Below are positions 10,496 to 23,740 of a stretch of DNA of 64,000 nt, in pieces. Made by a program: the position numbers and the translations under genes. Position 1 is the stretch's first letter. Each line of letters opens with the position of its first letter. This DNA comes from Aquila chrysaetos chrysaetos (Eukaryota; Chordata; Aves; Accipitriformes; Accipitridae), in NCBI RefSeq assembly GCF_900496995.4, contig NC_044006.1, forward strand, positions 59,255,204 through 59,319,203. The letters are read 5' to 3'. The notes under the pieces were generated by a model. It ran no database searches, was not told where the DNA came from, and worked only from the letters and a program-made list of their open reading frames with translations.

Positions 10496-12044
10496 CTATT
10501 ACAAGAAAAGATTCTTCAGTGAGACTTTGCATAAGCCTCATAAACCTTTTGAAAGCTACAGAATATTTTTTGTAATTTGAACACATCATAATGCATATTT
10601 TACATTCGAGAGTTCTGTTCTAGTATCCAAAATAAAATTTTCTGTATCTGACATTTCAAATGCTTAAACAAAAAGTGTGTTCTATCTAATACATAATCTA
10701 TAATACTAGAGAATTCAAATGCACAGCAAAGAAAAAGGAAATTTGGAAAAAATTTGCATATCCTATATATTTTAAATCAAAGAATGTATTTAAAACATAA
10801 AAGAAATAAAATAAGGAGAAAATACAGCATAAGTACAGAATGAACAAAATCAACGATTAAAATAGTATCTTTGCATTACTGGCATTTATTTCTGCATCTG
10901 CTTGATTGCACAAGCAAAGTGTTTAAATTACATTAAAGGATAAAAAAAGAGCACCTACAATAGATGATTTAGTTCTTATGTAATCAAAAAATAAAAATAA
11001 GACTTTCAAAGAAAAACAACATGTGCAGCCTCCCTTTATACAGAACTATGTCTCCAAGGTGGTGCACTGCCAACGGCTGGCCATTAGGAAACACTAAGCT
11101 CAAAAGTGTGTTTGAGCTCTTCCTTCAGGAGTACCGAGATACCTATTCTCCAAGGTTAGGTGATTAAGTATCAGTCAACTTCTTTAAAATATTAATATTA
11201 GCAGAAATTACTATCTCTTGTGTAAGACATTAACATCTGTAGCACTCGCTGAGGAAGTGAAAGAAGTAGGGTTCAATCATTTCCTCAGCCACAGTGGACT
11301 CAACCTCAGTTAGTTCTCCTTTCTCAGAGCACCCTACCTACGAAACTACACACGTGCCTGGGACCAGGCGAATCTCTACCTGGTTGCTGAAGCTGGACCA
11401 GAAGAATCCAAGAGTAATGCAAGATCTTCCAAAGACAAAGCAAAGCAAAGGGAACCTGACCCTGCAATCCCCTGGTGAGAAGACTGCTACCATATTCTCC
11501 ATGGCATTCATATGCATTTTTCACCATGGAGTGATTACATGAGCTGGACTTGGGAAAGAAAACTTTTCACACACAAAATGAAGTTTGCATTATTCTAGAT
11601 GGTCTGTGCAGCAGTACTTGATCGCATGTAGACACTCACATTTTAGCTAGTCACACTTTGCTTTTTTAATAGTCTGTGGAGATTTAGTTGAAAGTCAGAT
11701 GAGTCCAGAGGACAACTCAATTCACCCTTAAGTAGGTATCTAACATTGATCAGATGAACTGTGTCCTAAAAAATACCTATTTCTCTGCCTTGACTATCAA
11801 GAAAGCAAGGTCAGCACAGCTGCATCATAAACATGTCTACATTATTGATGAAGTGTTCCAGGAGACAAATGCCACTCCCTTAATTTTTGTCAGAAGTGAC
11901 TACTTCCCAAAAGGAATGTTTCTCTATCTAATTTTAAAAGGAACATAGTTTTTCTTCAAATAGTCTATATAGTCTACAGCGCTCTTTTAAACCAACTCTG
12001 CTTAAACTATTAAAGTAATTGCTAGGAACATTCCACAATTCTCA

Positions 12045-12069
12045 CCCCCCCCCCCCCCCCCCACCCCCC
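12045..12069. repeat. Poly-C tract interrupted by one A
   Basis: Eighteen C, one A and six C. Like the tract at 5391, its length is likely to be unstable in assembly. Confidence 0.9.
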
Positions 12070-12733
12070 TATTTTACACTTGGTTTTGGAGCAGAATTTC
12101 TTTCTTCAAGTGATGGTGCTACATATCATTATCCAGGAATGAAGAAGAACAAATGTAAAAAATAAACATCTTTACTCTCTGTGAAGTCTTAATAAATCTT
12201 GTAGTTTCTTTCTTTACAGAAGCTACCCTTTCCTTCACTGCTAAAGCCTAGCTTTTGCCTTCCAAACACCCACTTTAAGCTATGCAACATTCTTGAAATG
12301 CATATCATGTTCTGTCACTTGCTCAGTCTTTTCAGCATTCTGATTTCCTCTCACATCTTTTTAAAATTCCTCAGCCTCACAGTTCCTCGTATCTTTTCTG
12401 TGAACTTTCCTCCTTTGCTTCACATTTCTCTACCCTGTTCTCTGAAACATCCACATGATTAATGCTGGTTTGAACTCATTCACCAGTGCACCTGTTCTCC
12501 TGTCCCTTCACATGTCTAGCAGATCATTCATTCTGTAAAAACAACACGTTCTTTTCTCCTTCCAGGATTCTCTATGATTTTCTACATACTGTGTTATACA
12601 GTATGTGCTGTTAATATACTACACACACTTCCCACTATACATCTCCACTTGACTGGGCTATGTACAAACAACAGTAGAATAATTATAGCTAAATTTTTTT
12701 ACCCACTACCTTTCCCAACTATCCATATAAGTG

Positions 12734-12797
12734 GTTTATTTTTTTTATTTCTTCCTTCCTTTCTTTCTTTTCTCTCTTTTCTTTCTTTCTTTCTTTT
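12734..12797. repeat. Pyrimidine (TTTC)n-like microsatellite
   Basis: Imperfect CTTT/TTTC units mixed with T and CT runs. Confidence 0.85.
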
Positions 12798-13624
12798 AAA
12801 TACTGACTTTTTTTTGTCAATAAGTACAAACTTGCATGCTCCATTTGCATGTGGGGGAAGAAAGATGAAATTTAAGTTCTATACTTTCTAATTTGGATTA
12901 TTTTTACTGTTCCAATTACATCCTGAAATCTGTTAATAAGTGAGTGGGACAGTCCCTAGAGGGCAGTACAAAGCCACCTGGAGTGCCCACAACTGGTCAC
13001 CATTCTCTATTAGGTAGCCTTAGAGTTCAACTACCAAATTTATCAAGATATTTTCATTTTTTACTGAACCAAAGAGCATTTTATGTGATTACTGTGTTTC
13101 TGCCTCCTAACAGACCCAATCACAGACTGTCAATTAAAGCAAGGTCCCTTCATTTGCTGTGAATTAAAGCATGCTCATCCCTTCATTTGATTTGACTACC
13201 CTCAATAAGATGGAAAAGTGTGCACTGACTGCATATTTGGGTCTAATCCTACACTGCTTGACTACTTTGTGGTCAATTGTTTTTCACTAGTCAGGAAATT
13301 AAAACCTGTAATTTTTGCTTTCTTCCACTGGTATCTACTAACATACCTCATTCATATTGTAGCAACTATGTTACTTACCTAAACCTGTACTTGAGTATGC
13401 TAAACTGCATAAGGGGGGGAAAAAACAATACTTGTAAAAACAACTATATTTTTGTGTTAATTATTTTGTTTCTATTCCATATAGTTTAAATGCTTAGTCT
13501 TCACAAAAAATCCAAATACACCCTTCTCCAGATTTTGAAGTGCAAAGCTATTCTCTGTAATTAGTTTATGACATATTAATACTCAGACCAGCAGTCTGCT
13601 ACCACATTAAGAATTGAAGCCCAC

Positions 13625-13699
13625 CTCAGTATTTGCTCTGAGAACAGCCAGTGCATCACCTGACTGTTGTTGGTAGCTTTGTTGAATTTGAACCTCTTT
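13625..13699 (-). CDS. Exon of the C10orf67-like gene
   Basis: The minus-strand acceptor CACACTGAATTGCAG precedes 25 codons starting KEVQIQQSYQQQ and ending ALAVLRANTE; the donor is ACTGAG|GTGGGC. Phase is 0 at both ends, so it joins the exon at 14442-14567 upstream and the one at 10345-10495 downstream. The frame stays open above 13699 (LLHIKVLSNLLHTELQ), so an earlier acceptor is possible, but the one at CACATCAAAG would be out of phase with the previous exon. The composition is typical of a coiled coil. The 3' boundary is firm and the 5' boundary is somewhat uncertain. Confidence 0.7.
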
Positions 13700-14441
13700 C
13701 TGCAATTCAGTGTGTAACAAATTACTGAGAACTTTGATGTGCAACAAAAGGACACAAGCAATTACAAAACCAAACCAAACAACTTTTATATACTCTTCTT
13801 TTTCATTTAAGAAAATTAAAAAGCTCTTGAACTTAAAAAAAAATACTAAGCTCATGTTCCTTTTCTATAACTTTTTTTTGCTGTATTGATTTTTTAAATA
13901 TTTGGGTTTTTTATGTTCATATCAGAAGCCTGAAACTGAGGCTTTATGCATATTTCTCCCTTGCAGGGAGTGCTCACTAGCTGCAATATGATTGCTTGGG
14001 AGTGTTAATGTTGGCATGGGCTGTGACTTACTACCTAAAGATCATTGACTACTATTTTCAAACAAACACATGGGACAAGAACAGTCAATAATTTATACAC
14101 ACAGGAAGTGTGCTACGTTTCTTGCCTATTAAAATATTGTTATAAAGTATTTTATTAGAAATAACCACACTACAATTTAAGAAGTTTTCCCAGATATGGT
14201 TGTTAATATGCCAAGTACAATGTAATCCATGTTCTCTTAATTGCAAATTTGCAAAGACACCTTAGACAGTCACTTTTAAATCTATATTAGCACTTTTCTT
14301 TATTTCCTTATTTTCAATACTTCTGTGGATTACTTTTCATTAAGTAAAATATTGTATCAGTCTGCACAAAGAAGTTATATGAATGAGAACTGGCATCTAG
14401 TGAAGATTAATATGTAAGTCAACAAGGATTTTTCTCTTTAC
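13700..14441. other. Intron, non-coding
   Basis: AT-rich intron between two supported exons; nothing else recognised. Confidence 0.6.
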
Positions 14442-14567
14442 CCATTTATGTAAAAACTCAATGTCTGTCAGTTGATCATTTACGTATTTACAAAGATTTG
14501 AAGCCTGATCTTCAATTTTTTCTTCATATTGTGCTTGAATAATGCTTTTGTAGATGAACAAATCTTG
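14442..14567 (-). CDS. Exon of the C10orf67-like gene
   Basis: There is an excellent minus-strand acceptor (TTCACTCCCTCCAG) and a donor TGG|GTAAAG. The 126 bases encode 42 codons with no stop: QDLFIYKSIIQAQYEEK, then IEDQASNLCKYVNDQ, then LTDIEFLHKW. Both ends are phase 0, consistent with the exons at 16963-17069 and 13625-13699. The amphipathic, Gln/Glu-rich sequence predicts a helix or coiled coil. The frame, boundaries and phase agree, so I regard this as a real exon although the protein's function is unknown. Confidence 0.8.
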
Positions 14568-17136
<2,569 letters not shown>

Positions 17137-17778
17137 TTAATCAAGTTAATGAATCTTCTGCTAATAATGGAAATTCAGAGGCAAAGTGCCTATATTTTTT
17201 TATCATTTCACTTGTCTGACTTTTTTAAGATAGAGGGGAACTTAAAAAAGTGTAATAAACACATTAACAATTTGTATTTGTTTGTTTCATGAAGACAATT
17301 TTTTTTATTCAAATAACAAATAACAAAAAGTTAAACAACACTAAACATTATGCTAAAGAACATAAAAGAAAATGCTAAAGAAAATAATGTGTTCTGTCAG
17401 TAAATAGATTATTTTCAGTGTTCTGTAGAGAAATATATCAGTCCAGAAATCCTGGACTGTAGATTCGGTTAGGAGCTGGATTTTCTGTCTCACTGATAAA
17501 TTTGATTATTTTCACACTCTTAACATAGTCTAAAAGACACTTAACATTGTTACATTTTTAATAAAAAGTTAGAACATTGGATTGTTAAAAACATAATACT
17601 TTGACTTTGTCAAAATTCCTTTCTGTTAGAAATGGATGGTGTCAGAAAATTCTTGCCCAGGTCTACCTAATTAACAAGTCATCCCAACTGGGCAAATAGG
17701 TTTAAGATTTTAATAGCATTCAGTCGGAGGTGTTCCAAAGACCTCTTTACTTTGTGAACATTCAGATATAGTCTTAGT

Positions 17779-18401
17779 ATTTGCAGCCCAGAAAGCCAGC
17801 TGTACCCTGGGCTGCATCAAAGAAGCATGGCCAGCAGGTCGAGGGAGGTGATCCTCTATTCTGCTCTGGTGAGACCCCACCTGAGCACTGTGTCCAGCTC
17901 TGGAACCCTCAGCACAGGGGAGACATGGACCTGTTGGGGTGCATCCAGAGGAGGGCCACAAAAATGATCAGAGGGACGGAACATTCTCTCCTGTGAGGAA
18001 AGCCCGAGAGAGTTGGGGCTGTTCAGCCTGGAGAAGAAAAGGCTCCAGGGAGACCTTATAGGAGCCTTCCAGTACCTAAAGGGGGCTTATAATAAAGATG
18101 GGGACAAACCTTTTAGCAGAGCCTGTTGCAACAGGACAAGGGGTAATGGTTTTAAACTAAAAGAGGGTAGATTTAGACTAGATGTAAGGAAGAAATTTTT
18201 CACGATGAGGGTGGTGAAACACTGGCACAGGTTGCCCAGAGAGGTGGTAGATGCCCCATCCCTGGAAACATTCACGGTCAGGTTGGACGGGGCTCTGAGC
18301 AACCTGATGTAGTTGAAGATGTCCCTGCTCATTGCAGGGGGGGTTGGACTAGATGACCTTTAAAGGTCCCTTCCAACCCCAGCCGTTCTATGATTCTATG
18401 T
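17779..18401 (+). mobile_element. CR1 LINE 3' fragment
   Basis: Well-preserved CR1 3' region: the segment with CTCTGGTGAGACCCCACCTG, then GAGCACTGTGTCCAGCTCTGG, the GGAGGGCCACAAAAATGATC segment, the AAACACTGGCACAGGTTGCC segment, and GGGTTGGACTAGATGACCTT followed by CTTCCAACCCCAG and a TTCTATGATTCTATG tail. It is 5'-truncated. It looks younger than the CR1 at 7178 and sits in the first recognised intron of the minus-strand gene, in the opposite orientation. Short open frames within it are LINE relics. Confidence 0.97.
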
Positions 18402-18702
18402 GAAACTCCCCACTGAAGCAGTTGCGATCCCAGCTGTAAGGCTGCCCTGTAAGATGCGCAGCGCAGCCAAAAAGTCTGAATTACCATGGGCTCTGTTAAC
18501 TTTAATTTAGTGCACAAATAGATTACTTTCAATCAAACGTAGAGGCAGATTCTTCCAAAACAGAAGAGGGAAGTGTACACCAGATACGGTCTTATCCCTG
18601 CCGGTCCCCAGAACAGCAGCAACATACAGGGAACGTTGTTAAATAGGTAAGACAGAAGTATTTAGGCGAAAGCTCGGCCTGTACTCACTCCAGGAGGGTT
18701 AC

Positions 18703-18844
18703 CGACAGCAAAATTCAGGATGCGTGCGGTTTCATGGTCCAAAGCACCGTGGAGCTGAGTCCCGTTAACACCGTCCGGGAACGGCGCTCGGCCCCCGCCG
18801 TTGTTAAACCAGGCGGGATCTCCACGGAACGCGGCGGTACCCAC
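18703..18844 (-). CDS. First recognised coding exon of the C10orf67-like gene
   Basis: The minus-strand frame reading LHGALDHETARILNFAV ends at a donor GCTGTCG|GTAACC. The phase (1) and the resulting Asp codon fit the next exon at 16963-17069. A stronger-looking donor (GGA|GTGAGT) a few bases downstream would break the frame. The frame stays open upstream into the CpG island, but its first possible start is a GTG at 18844; the only ATG in the exon is in another frame and gives MKPHAS-stop. The upper boundary given is therefore that of the open frame, not a proven exon edge. A CTCAG acceptor inside the exon would allow an upstream first exon to supply the Met. Confidence 0.6.
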
Positions 18845-19600
18845 AGCGCTCGGACTGCGACCCGCCGCCGCCGAGGGCCGCGCCCGGCGCAGCCGGACGC
18901 CGGGTCAGGCCCCGGGCCCCGCCACCGCCACCGCCCCTCACCGGCGCTCGGGCTCCGCCTCCTGCGGGCAGCACACGGCGGCGCCAGCAGCTCCGGCGTC
19001 TGCGGGCCCGGGCGGAGGGCCCGGGCGGAGGGCCCGGGGGCCTGCCCGCCGGGGGACGCCGTCGGCGGAGCCGTGGCAACCGGGCCCCACCCGCCAGCCC
19101 CGCACGCGGCGCCGCTCGGAGCGGCGGCGGCCGCGACGCTTCCGCCCGCGGGCGGCAGGAAGTGACGCACGCGGCTGGGCCCGGTGCCGGCGGCGGAGTC
19201 GGGGTCCGCTCCGCCGGCGGCGGCTCCGCTGCTTCCCCGGCCGCGCCTTCCCCCCGCCCCGGCCTCCGCCGCAGAGGCACGGCCTCCTCCCACCGGCCCC
19301 CCCCAGCCCGCCGGACGCCCCGCCGGCCCCGCCGCCAGCCCCCGCCCCGCCGCGGCCCCCACCGACGCTGCTGCCGCCAGCAGTCGCCGAGCAGGCCGCC
19401 CGCCCGCCGCGGGAGCAAAGCCCGGTGTCTGGTTCACCCTGGGAAACCTCCCCGAGGGGAGCAGAGCCGTCCGACCCCAGCGTCCCATCTCCCGAGAGGC
19501 AGAACGCTTTTCGTCCCTTTCTCCTAGTTGCTGCCGGTCCGCTCTTACTCCGCGAATCGTCTCGCTTTCCTTCGCGGTGTTTTTCTCATCCGACACGCGT
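18750..19600 (-). promoter_or_regulatory. CpG island, likely promoter of the minus-strand gene
   Basis: About 850 bp of very GC- and CpG-rich sequence surrounds the first recognised exon. It holds GC boxes, an ETS/CRE-like composite CAGGAAGTGACG at 19156-19167 and an RFX-like half site GTGGCAAC at 19073-19080. No TATA box was seen, as is usual for island promoters. Long open frames on both strands across this island are by-products of GC content. It may also drive a divergent plus-strand transcript. Confidence 0.7.
19004..19040. repeat. 13-bp GC-rich tandem repeat, 2.8 copies
   Basis: GGGCCCGGGCGGA occurs at 19004 and 19017, with a partial third copy at 19030. It lies inside the CpG island. 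Confidence 0.9.
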
Positions 19601-22600
19601 TAATCCGCTTCGGTAACCAATTCCCCACCCTCAGCCAACCTCCTCGCTGTTACAAGCATCTGGCGAACGCAAGACTTCCTATTTAAGCTAAAAGTGCTGT
19701 TAAGTTGAGAATCCGAATGGCTAGACCCCCACTGGAGAGTAATTGTCTGAGGAGACTTCATGCACTCCAGGTAAATTATTGTCAGGTCAAGAAGCCTTTT
19801 CCCCACATCGTGGCATGTTTCAGAGAATATCGCATGTTGTGTGGGACCCAAGCGCAACGATCCCCACCTCATACTGAACTTCACCCACTTCCCCCTCCTC
19901 CAGTCTGTTTGAAAACAGGTGAGACGTTCAGATGGGCATTTTAAGCTACGTAAGAATGAGAAGGAAAGGTGGAGGAAATACAGAATAGCGGCTTAGGTGC
20001 TGGAGGTGGAAGAAGAAAAAATCTCTGGCAGTTTATGGCTGGAGGCTAGAAGAAGGTCATGTCAAACATGAGTATAAGCCATTATGAGTGGTCTGTTTGC
20101 TTTCATTGTAATAACAAACTTATGCTTTGACATTCTAGTTTTCTCATGGTTAGGAGACAGTAGTGTGATGACCAAAAGCTATGCATAATTTTCTCATAAC
20201 TCTCCCTCGATAGAAGTCCATCAGAGAGTGTGGGCTAGCTGGAAAAACTATAAAGTTATTAATCTCTGTTTGAATGCACTATTTGATCTGTAGTGCTCTT
20301 TGACCTCAATAGTTACTAGCATTTAGACTAAAAACCACTTCAACTTTGCTTGAACTCAAGTTACACCTAGAGAGGTGGCAAACATTTAAATTCAAACATC
20401 ACATCAACACGGCACAACTCCATGCAAAACAATGACTTATCTAATAGAAACTGTAAGGATTTTTAAATAGGATGACTGCTTCTAATGGAGTTGAATTCTC
20501 CTAGGATTAACACCTATGTCTCTGTTCAATGTGATACATAATTTTTCTAGACCAGGTTACAGACTCAGTTTCCTTTATCCGAAAGAGTAGATCACCATTT
20601 TCAGTATTTGGAGTGATTAGCATGGATAAAACCATTCCAACTTCTGTGAATCCACAGAAGTGTCAAGGATTCATATGGCATGTAGAAAAAATGTGCCTTT
20701 ATTTTCAAGAATGAAAATAACTATATTAATTGCACCTTTTCAGCAAGCTCAGGGCTCTATCTCATTTCATCCACAGAAGAAATAAAGAAAGTGATACAAA
20801 CTGCCAAGGTAAAATTAAGTGCTAGATTTGTTCTCTTCCTTGAGTTCAAACTGAAAAAGGGATAAAACAGCGATCTCTTTATATTAGTGAAACGTAAGAT
20901 TAACATAAAAAGGGAGATTTCATTAAGTCACATGTGCTGAGTAATAGTTTAAACTGATACTTGTAACTCAGGTGGTATTCTCAGATGTTTTCTTTCAGTT
21001 AGAAAAATGATAAGGGTAACTGAGTGAAAGGCAGCAGTTTTTACTTGGCTTAAAAAGACCATTTGTAAAACCTGTCTTACTTTTAGGTCACCTTCCAACA
21101 ATAATAACATAGAGAAGAGTGCATTTTGGTTTGGGAAAAACTCTAATTTGCCATTGGAAATAGAAAAAGTTTATTAACATAGGCTGTAGCGTGACATGGC
21201 AAAAACTGCCAAAAAATTACATTAACATTTTTACAACACGTAGGAATCAGATTACAGGTTAAGAGCACTTGTTTTCTTAATGCTGTAGATTGCTTCCATA
21301 CATATGAAAGGAGCAAGTTGTATTCATTAGAGGATCTGATCAGAAGATTCACATTTAAATCACTGATCAGAGGATTCATGTTTATTTATTAATACTGAAA
21401 AACACTGAAAAAATCAACACTTTGTTTATGATATATTTCATCTTGTGTAGGTTGTTTTCTTATTTTTGATTATAGTCTGGTCTTAACTATTATAACTACT
21501 ATCTTTATGTTAAGTAGCTGGACGCTTCACACCCTAATTAGCTACTGCAGTCATAATAATCTTGTTTATTTAGAAATGTCTTTTCTCTCTAGCCTGGGCA
21601 AGGCCAGCTATTGGTTCTTTTGAGATAATAATCAAACGTTATTTGTTTATAGTCTTCATTCACCAAATTCCCTAAAATGGACTTTATGGTATTTTAACCC
21701 AGTTAGGAGCTGCTGAAAATGGATTTGGATTGTTACTGGTGCCAAATCTTAAAGAATAGCATTTATGGCATAATAAAATACTGGCTTTAACTTTGCAAAA
21801 TGAGTTTAGTTGTAATCTTTGAAAACGGGATCCTACTAGCCTCTGATTTGTGTCCCATCTCTCCAGGAGCATTGCTGTTTTGCTGGCCGGGGCTTCTGCT
21901 TTCTGTGCAGGGAACACTGTGGCATCACAAGCGAGAGACTGAGCTTCTGCATGAGCTCCGCTCTTTTTCACCATGGCTTCCTGCACAGCTTAGATGAACT
22001 TGACCTCTAAGGAACTGATATTTACAGTTGCACATAACATCTTTTTAAAACAAGATACCCTTTTAGTGCTTAACTAAACCACAGTATTTAGGGTCCATTA
22101 TGTTAGAATGGAACAACAAAGCTGCTGTGGCTGTTCGTGATGTGCCTGTTTGTCTCTTTGGCCTGGAAACGTTCAGTTTCAGTGACAGGATGGAACTGGC
22201 AATGCACAATAAAGCTCCACTCCCAGCTACCTCAGGTTTTTGCTTCAGATTCTAACTGTGATCATTTTACACATTGAGTCTTGTTTGACTGAAGTCATCA
22301 AGAGTTAATGTCAGCTCATTAATTTCTGACCGAGTCTCCAAGGTAACCAGCTTCATGTCCTAACAGTTCTTGATATTTTTTCTTACAACCCAAAATCTTA
22401 GTCCTGTATTTCAGAGAAATAAATAATTTTCTAACTTAGAGTAGGTCACAATACAAGTATGACAATTAAAACCATACACATTTCCTATTTTTCCTCATTA
22501 TCTGAGCCATGTTTGTTGACCTAAGAGAATACAATATATCTGTTTTATTCTCACTGGCTTTGTTGGAAAAAGTGAACAGATCTTCAGGCATATAGATCTT

Positions 22601-22979
22601 TCTGCAAGTCTGAAACAGCAGCAGCAAACTTTACAAGAGAGAGTTGCTCTTTGTTTAAACTAATCACACTAATTCCTTGGACAATTTGGAAGAAAAAAGT
22701 GTAGCAGCATTTTCAGAAGAGAGCTGTATTTGCATGGGGAGAGAATGACAGATCATAAACCCCCAGGAAACAGAGATAAATGGAGCAAAGAAGTGGGACA
22801 AGATTTGATTGCACATTAAGATCAAAGTTTTTACCAAGCTATTGCCCTACTGTTATCATTAAACCATAATGGACCTCACATTCATAGGCCACCCTGATTT
22901 CACCATGCTGCTGCTTGTATTTTGTTACCAGGACCCTTTCATAAAATTATTTGCAATTATGTCATATCTGAAAGCCAAG
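19601..22979. other. Intergenic, no gene recognised
   Basis: AT-rich sequence with only short frames on either strand. I saw no repeat family and no RNA gene. Confidence 0.5.
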
Positions 22980-23740
22980 GCTGTGAGTGAAGACTAAATA
23001 TATTCATTGCCAGTTTGTATCCATTTCTTTTTGGCCAACACTGTCCTTTAACTTCACGAGCTCTTCTCACTCTCTAGTATTTCATCTGTGATGTATTTAT
23101 AGAGATCCCTTCTCAACCTTCATTAGGTAATGCAAGCCAAGAACAGTTAGTCTCTTCTTGTTAGACAGTCACCTGTGCCCTGATCATTGTAATTCCTCTT
23201 TGCTCACATTCCAGCCAAAATTCATCATCCTTAAGCAATGTTGACCAGAAATACAAATGCAGACAGTATGCCAGATGAAGTCTCACAAGCCCTTTCTACA
23301 AGAAATACTTATTGATTTTGGATACGTTCTCACCTGCTGTGTTCGAGGATCCTATTTGTCCTTTTGAAAGCTACATCACATCAGAAACTACAGTGATTCA
23401 GCAGTTGAACAGCATGTGTGGGTCTGTCTTCTGTCCTGATGGTTTCCCACAGATGAGATTCTGCTAATAACAGAAATACTGACCTGCCAGCAGGTGGATG
23501 ATGTTTAATTTTGTGCTGTTGACTTTCATCTAGTCACATAAGCAATTCCATCTATAGTCTTCAAAAGTTTCCCATACGATGTTTCAAAAATCTTCTTTAT
23601 TGCAAAAATGCTGCTCAGCTCTGAGTCATTAGTGAAAGTCAGTAGCACACTAAATGCCAGTGTAATTAATGAAAATACTAAAGTCAGTTCCGAGACAGAT
23701 CTTTGAAGAACTCTACTAGCAAGTTTCTTTCAGTGTAACA
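22980..23740 (-). mobile_element. Old CR1/L3-type LINE relic (antisense)
   Basis: On the minus strand the order of degraded segments matches the 3' part of old CR1/L3 elements. On the plus strand they read as CTTCATTAGGTAATGCAAGC, CCCTGATCATTGTAATTCCT, ATGCCAGATGAAGTCTCACA and TCCTATTTGTCCTTTTGAAA. It is strongly diverged and the boundaries are approximate. The assignment rests on pattern memory, not an alignment. Confidence 0.5.

Larger units (their letters stand above)
10496..13624. other. Intron with simple repeats
   Basis: Intron of the minus-strand gene. It contains a poly-C tract near 12045 and a pyrimidine-rich TTTC array near 12734. No exon or transposon was recognised. Confidence 0.5.

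Noticed and set aside
18013-18312. 99-residue plus-strand frame
   Set aside because: It lies wholly inside the CR1 element; reading like GLFSLEKKRLQGDLIGAF is a familiar CR1 translation.
18715-19616. Long open frames of up to 293 residues on both strands
   Set aside because: They lie in a CpG island, overlap in several frames at once, are Ala/Gly/Pro/Arg repeats and begin at GTG or in arbitrary context. Stop codons are rare in such GC-rich DNA.
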